DNA from: Brachynemurus nebulosus
Taxonomy: Eukaryota; Arthropoda; Insecta; Neuroptera; Myrmeleontidae
Reading direction: 5' to 3'
DNA: 64,000 nucleotides
NCBI GenBank assembly: GCA_035578155.1
Contig: JAPWDM010000023.1
Span: 1,054,001-1,118,000, forward strand
This document shows positions 58,745 through 64,000 of this stretch, piece after piece (position 1 is the stretch's first letter; every line of letters begins with the position of its first letter). Under the pieces are notes generated by a model. It saw only the letters and a list, made by a program, of their open reading frames with translations, searched no databases and was not told the origin of the DNA. Position numbers and translations under genes: made by a program.

Positions 58745-58975
58745 CACTCGTTCACTTGAGTGAGTGTTTCACATGTAACTACTATATGAATGTATTTATT
58801 GTGTTGATTCGTATTTGAAGTTGTACCACTCAGTTGTGTAAAGTGAGTGAGTGGAATGAGTGATTCAATTCATAAAAATAAGTGAGCGAATTGTGTCAAG
58901 TGAGTGAGTGATTCAATTCATTGAATCGACTCACCACAGTGAGCGAATTCAAAAGATTCAACACACTAAAAAAGT
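58745..58975. repeat. GAATC/GTGAG-rich cluster, right
   Basis: Contains CAAGTGAGTGAGTGATTCAA, GAATCGACTCAC and GAGCGAATTC-type motifs like the left cluster. Exact termini and a target duplication could not be fixed. Confidence 0.5.
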
Positions 58976-59050
58976 GATTATTCCCATAACTACTGAAAGG
59001 AGTAAACATGTGATTAATACGTTGTCAAATTTCAAGTGACTCTCTAACAA

Positions 59051-59124
59051 GGATCAGTAGCGTAGTGGCAAAGTACCTAATTATAGTTATCGAGAGATCC
59101 TGGGCTCGAAACCCAGTCGATCCA
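59051..59124 (+). other. tRNA-like sequence, probable SINE head or pseudogene
   Basis: TAGCGTAGTGG is a perfect A-box form and GGCTCGAAACC a good B box. The T-arm pairs perfectly (CTGGG with CCCAG), and GGATC at the start pairs with GATCC at the end. The anticodon arm is unclear and the variable region long. A tRNA-derived SINE head or tRNA pseudogene is most likely. Confidence 0.5.
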
Positions 59125-59218
59125 GTTTGGTAATTTTTTTAATCACTATATTCTACTTAATTATTCCAGTTTCCAGTACATTCTAGTGACCTCTGCAAAT
59201 TGAGTCTGCACAAACCCA

Positions 59219-59250
59219 AAAAAAAAAAAAAAATAATAATAATAATAATC
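59219..59250. repeat. A run with (AAT)n
   Basis: About 15 A residues followed by five AAT units. It lies about 95 bp after the tRNA-like sequence and could be the tail of a SINE. Confidence 0.7.
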
Positions 59251-59373
59251 AAACTGAACTGCGCAAATATAAAAGTTTTAATTTTTAAAAGCCTTGAATG
59301 GGAGATAAGCTGTAATAAGAACAACGGAAATATTTGAAATTTATCCACTACATATACATTCACTCTGTTTATA

Positions 59374-59375
<2 letters not shown>

Positions 59376-59450
<75 letters not shown>
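59376..59450. repeat. (TA)n microsatellite
   Basis: About 75 bp of TA, not linked to a visible family A or B copy. Confidence 0.95.
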
Positions 59451-59452
<2 letters not shown>

Positions 59453-61215
59453 CTACACACAGAAATAACCGGAAGGATATAAAAATAAAGTAGATAATTA
59501 ATATGTGACGATATACACACACATAAATACATACATGCATATGGCATACATTACATACATAGATGATAGCAGCATTATCAATAAAATTGTTAAAATACAC
59601 TTTTTGCACAAATAGACATCGCACCTAAGCCATAACAGAGCCACATTATATATGGAATTTACAGGCTATTGCAGAATGGATGGGTAATATTTTTAATGTG
59701 GAAGGGTAATATTCCAGAAATCTATTGAAAATCTTTAGAATACCAATCAGCAATTATTGTATTGTGTAATTTGTTAAGGGAGGAGTTCAAATAAAAAAGC
59801 AACTTTTTTATTTATGATTATTTTGCTTGTTGAAATTTTTTTCAAATTACGGATGGTTTCAAATAAAAAATTTTGTTTTTGAAACATTCACTAATCTTCC
59901 CTGTGGGGGGAGGGGGCCCTTTTTCACAAGTTTTTAAGCGTTTACAAGGAACGTCATATCTCAAAAAGTAATGAATCTATTTAAATATTTTTTCATTATT
60001 TTATTCCTAATGGACCTGTCCATAAAGCTGAGTATGGGTTTCAGGTAATTTTAAAAATTAACTATAAAATTGTAATCCCAAACTTCTAAAAATTATAAAA
60101 CCCAATTTTTTATTAAAAAAGAATGTTTAAAAATAGTTACAATTGTTCAAATGGAAAAAGCATACTCCACTTTATGCGCAATATGTTTATGAACAAAATA
60201 AAAAAAAATTAAGTCTCTATCTTTTCTAGAACTTGAGATATGATTTTCCTTGTCGGGAAACGGTAAAAAACAAAACTAATAACAAAAGAAGCAGTTTGTT
60301 TACCCACTGTTTATTAAAACGTCTACAGAGGCACACAAATAAAAGAACAATTATCTCAGTGCATACTATAACTCGTGTACACACCAAAACTAAAAATTAC
60401 TGATCAAATCGCGAGGGGGGGGGGGGGCGAGCGTTATCTGCAAAGGAGCAGCAACTTGGCTGTGCAGCGGCTCACATATATTTTTCTACTTAAAAAAAAA
60501 AATTTTTTCATGTTTTATATATTACCGTGTTTGTAAAGAACCGCAGAACGAAATAAAAACAAAAAACGAGATTCGAAAAAAATTAGTTTATTAACCGTTT
60601 CTGGCGTGAACTTCCCCCTTAAGCAGAATTCAACAAAAGATTTCACCATCTCCAAACTTCAACAAACAAAAAAGAAACGTTACCTAAGTGATGTCCGTTT
60701 GCATAAAGTAAGACAACATATTTATTTCTTAAAAATGGTATTTATTTTTTCAAAAACATACATTTCCAATATTACACTTTACTGTATACGTTTTCGGCAT
60801 CCGAAAATAATGACGACAACCACAGAAGCCGATCGCGATCAATGATTGCACATTATGTCTGCGATGTTACCACAAACAAGTATTTAGAAAAACAAACACA
60901 CACATCCCTGTGTGTTGGATTCTATAAACATGTTTAGAATAAACAAAACACTTAAAAATATTTATAAAAAATATTTTATATTACTTAACTATTATTATTT
61001 TTGTTTTTTTTATTTTTTATTTTTACCCACAGAACAATAGAAGGAAACTAAAATCAAAATTGTGTAAATCGCTTGGAGTCATTTGTTGATCTACCACAGC
61101 TTAAGGTGATTAGTCGTGCATCAGCTCTGCAAGAGGAAAGATGCATTGTTACTGTTAGATTGTTAGATCGTGGTTAGGTCATTGTTACCACGTACATACA
61201 TACAATAGATCTACA
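59451..61215. other. Unannotated AT-rich DNA
   Basis: No gene was seen. It includes a run of G at about 60416-60428 and a GC-rich GGGGGGAGGGGGCCC at about 59905. Confidence 0.4.
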
Positions 61216-61223
61216 GTACATAC

Positions 61224-61920
61224 TAGAAATGTCGATTCTCCAAAAAAAAGATCGATTTAAATCGAAATAAAAAAAACGATTAAAAAAAAAATCGATTCTG
61301 TGAGATCGATCTAAAAAATCGAAATTTTGAAAAATTTAATAAAATTAGCTGATAATTTTTGTTTAAGGGACTTACTTGATAGTACATAGGTAATATCGGT
61401 AATATCGTGTAAAAACGCCTTACATTATATTTGTAAAGGCGATGAGTGAGTTAACTTTTCAATTATAATAAATTATAAAAAATAAGGCAATTGAATATGT
61501 AGGACGAATACCACGAATTGAACCAAGTTTATTCAAAAATTTCAAACAAATTGACAAAAAAATGTTTTCTAAATAAGTCGCTTTTGTGGGAAAGGTGTCG
61601 TCGTTTGCACAGATAGGTGGTCTCTTCCTTCCTTTTGTATTAATAGTCTGACTTATATGGAGCTATAGGAGGGGTTCGTTGATATAACGGGTAAAAAGTG
61701 ACAATTAACAATAGAGTTTTTGGTGTTTCATTTTAACACATGTTTCTTTGCAGAATTACTATTAATGTGAAGTTATTTTTGGAAAAAATCGGTTATCGAT
61801 CTCTTACTTTTAATAATCGATTCATGAATCGATTCAAATGAAAAAAATCGAAAAAAGAATCGATTTTTTAAGCTTCGATTAATCGATTTTCGATTAATCG
61901 ATTTAAAATCGACATCTCTA
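61224..61920. mobile_element. hAT-like MITE with ATCGATT clusters (697 bp)
   Basis: The ends TAGAAATGTCGATT and AATCGACATCTCTA are inverted repeats, flanked by GTACATAC (61216-61223) and ATACATAC (61921-61928), which differ at one base. Both ends carry many ATCGATT motifs in both orientations, extending the inverted character about 100 bp inward. Non-coding. Confidence 0.8.
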
Positions 61921-61928
61921 ATACATAC

Positions 61929-62426
61929 TCATGTGCCCCTAGGCCGCAGTAATAAGTACATAGCAGCAATGGATGACACATACTAATATCCACTATAGAC
62001 ACATAATATGTACAAATACAAACTCTGAATATGTATGTATGTATATAACATTGGTGGGAATTTTTACGTCATTTTTTGTCCATGCTGATAAAGCTAGTGT
62101 AGAGATACCAACTTTGTTTCTGTATTCTGTAATTTTTACCAGCCTATTATCTTACTTCCTATTATTGATTTTATTAAAAATATCAATGAAGGTATATGTA
62201 CGGATGTTTACACATATTGAATCATTTTATGTACGTACCTACTTGTTTATATAAAAGTTTCTTTAAAAAGTACAACAATTCGTATGAGTGAGAAATAAGC
62301 TTTTCCCACGTATTTTATACTATACTTCTCTACGAGCACATTTTTTTTCGTAAAATTTAACATAAATAATTAAAATAAAATTTAAATAATTAGTAAATAG
62401 TACCTATATTATTCAACAAGCTGGTA
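61929..62426. other. Unannotated AT-rich DNA
   Basis: A 93-codon open stretch (61973-62254) has no recognisable product. Confidence 0.35.
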
Positions 62427-62516
62427 ACGATAGCTATTACTCACGAAGATGAAATTGCGACACGAGCCGAGATTACGGGGCGAGTGTCGTAATGCATCTG
62501 AGTGAGTAATAGCCAT
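62427..62516. repeat. Imperfect hairpin with GCGACAC stem
   Basis: ATAGCTATTACTCAC pairs with GTGAGTAATAGCCAT, and inside it TTGCGACAC pairs with GTGTCGTAAT around a GC-rich loop. It is much richer in GC than its surroundings. Nature unknown. Confidence 0.6.
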
Positions 62517-63160
62517 TGCAAGCGAGTAGAATACGATATTTTTGCTACGACTTTTTTCCTTTTTGATTCAAATAAAATTGAATATAAATCTTAAATCAAA
62601 AGAATACAATTTTTAATCTATCTCTAATTTCAGTAAATGTTTATATATGTACAAATGATGAAAACAAAACACAAACTACTTTGTTTACTTAGACGTTACT
62701 ACGCAACGTATATGAAATTAAAACTTATAGATATATTATTCACAAAACAATCGCAAGCTTATTGAATAATGGTAAATATGGTGATTTCATAGGTCGAAAG
62801 GTATTGTATAATGATCATTCTTCCACACCTTTGAATAATGCCTAATTTTACCAACAATTTACGGATATGTAATGAGTGTGTTCTTCAACAGGAGTAGAAA
62901 AAATTTTTTAAATTTATAATGTCTGTCGTAAGATTTGAAACTATGAAAACAATAATAAATAATCAACATACATATATGTATATTTTTAGAATTATTTATA
63001 TAGATTATATATTAAATCAAAGACATAGCCAACTTTTTTATTATATTAAGCTGTGCGAAATAATTTCCCACGCTATTTCCGCACAGTGTGGGCAATTGTT
63101 AATTTTTACATATAGTTAGCCGTACGCAAAATGTTACTTTTAATAAGGAGTAGAAAAAAT
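62517..63160. other. Unannotated AT-rich DNA
   Basis: No gene was seen. GGAGTAGAAAAAAT at about 62890 recurs at about 63148. Confidence 0.35.
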
Positions 63161-63167
63161 AATTTTT

Positions 63168-63268
63168 TAGTCCCTTGGGACTAAAAGTGAATTTTTTTGT
63201 CCCTTGGGACTAAAAGTGGCACTTTACTCCCTATTATGAGGGACTAAATCATGTCTTTTAGTCCCGGA
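63168..63268. repeat. TAGTCCCTTGGGACTA repeat cluster
   Basis: The palindromic TAGTCCCTTGGGACTAAAAG occurs at 63168, and a shortened copy starting TGTCCC follows at about 63199. Diverged GAGGGACTAAATC and CTTTTAGTCCCGG forms follow. The arrangement resembles stacked element ends, but no element was delimited. Confidence 0.6.
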
Positions 63269-64000
63269 ATTGTAAAAGGAATTTTTTTGGAAGAACAGTT
63301 ATTGTTAAAATTAGTAAATGAGAATTAGCAAAAATATATTTTATCTTCGTTTTAGGGTGGAAAATGTACCAAAATATTCATTTTTTAAAACTTTTAATCC
63401 ATATTGCAAGGAACCCACCTATAGTATTAAAAATCGGTCAAGTACAAATCGTACTTGCATAAATAGTGTTCCGTACAGTTATTCTTAAACAAGGATTTAA
63501 TCCAACTCACGCTAGAATATTTTAATCCTAATAATAATGCATTTTGTTAATTTTGGTGCGGGACACAAAAAATTACCTTTAGTTGATTAAACGCAATTAA
63601 TCGATAGTTTGACTACCTATCTTTAATAAGCATATAACAAGCATTTTAATAATTGCTACACGAAAATGATTTTATTTGATTCTGTTAACTGATCAAAATA
63701 AAAATAAATCAACGCTATAAAAACTTACAAACCGTTTCTAATAAAAAGTGAAGGTTTGTTTTTTGACTACTATATAATACAACTTCAAAATGTTGTTGAC
63801 CAAAACAACATCTGTAGTTAATTAAATTAGTATTGGTTCTCGTTCATATTTATTATTTTTTGGACAGAGACATAAGCAAATATGTACAACTTATTAAAAA
63901 TGAAATGACAACCATTGTTAATGCATCGAATAGAAAGTTATTGATTTTTATTACTTAATCTAATCAATCTAATCTGTTATATTTTTTTTATAGGTAGTTG
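63269..64000. other. Unannotated AT-rich DNA
   Basis: No gene or repeat partner was recognised up to the window end. Confidence 0.35.

Noticed and set aside
61973..62254. 93-codon frame with hydrophobic stretch
   Set aside because: No recognisable family and no supporting context. The hydrophobic content follows from T-rich codons.

Overview
The window looks like AT-rich nuclear DNA of an arthropod, most likely an insect. The evidence is indirect: Tc1/mariner, pogo/Tigger-like, hAT, piggyBac-like and foldback DNA transposons are dense, (TA)n tracts are frequent, and there are no operons or closely packed genes. I cannot place it further. No host protein-coding gene, rRNA or CRISPR array is visible. 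The only full-length, apparently intact gene is a Tc1-family transposase at 43427-44452. Every other recognisable protein trace is a transposon remnant: an internally deleted mariner at about 2.7-3.0 kb, a possible hAT N-terminus at about 11.9 kb, a hAT C-terminus at about 47.8 kb, and an unidentified C-terminus in a foldback arm at about 53.8 kb.

Layout. 1-9.2 kb: a foldback with a hAT-like MITE in its loop, a deleted mariner, a pogo-like MITE nested in an older repeat (family F), a family C TA element and a family E TA element. 9.2-12.5 kb: a hAT element with an 8-bp target duplication, GTAATTAC, holding a family B repeat, a small hAT MITE and coding debris. 12.5-20.3 kb: a hairpin insertion, a pogo-like MITE, family B copies 2 and 3, and a piggyBac-like MITE. 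21-31 kb: four TA-flanked elements of 825-904 bp, a hairpin, a MITE nested inside another MITE, and a composite family A unit present twice (25.1 and 28.1 kb), the second copy inside a family E element. 31-43 kb: two TTAA-flanked elements sharing one TTAA, a foldback with an exact 9-bp target duplication, palindromic MITEs and a second Tigger-like element. 43-49 kb: the intact Tc1 element, a family A copy, and a hAT remnant carrying a piggyBac-like MITE. 49-53 kb: mostly unannotated AT-rich DNA, with a (CTGT)n-headed minisatellite. 53.2-56.9 kb: family B copy 4, split by a 2.4-kb foldback with arms of about 0.9 kb. 57-64 kb: GAATC/GTGAG-rich clusters, a tRNA-like sequence, a hAT-like ATCGATT-rich MITE and small hairpins.

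How the pieces relate. The window is a record of nested insertions. Several can be ordered from target-site duplications and, in three places, from a related copy that lacks the insertion. Two long repeat families (A and B) carry a (TA)n tract at a fixed internal position, and several TA-flanked families carry extra internal copies of their own terminal motif. I judged repeat boundaries by comparing copies by eye, so they may be off by a few bases, or more where marked approximate.
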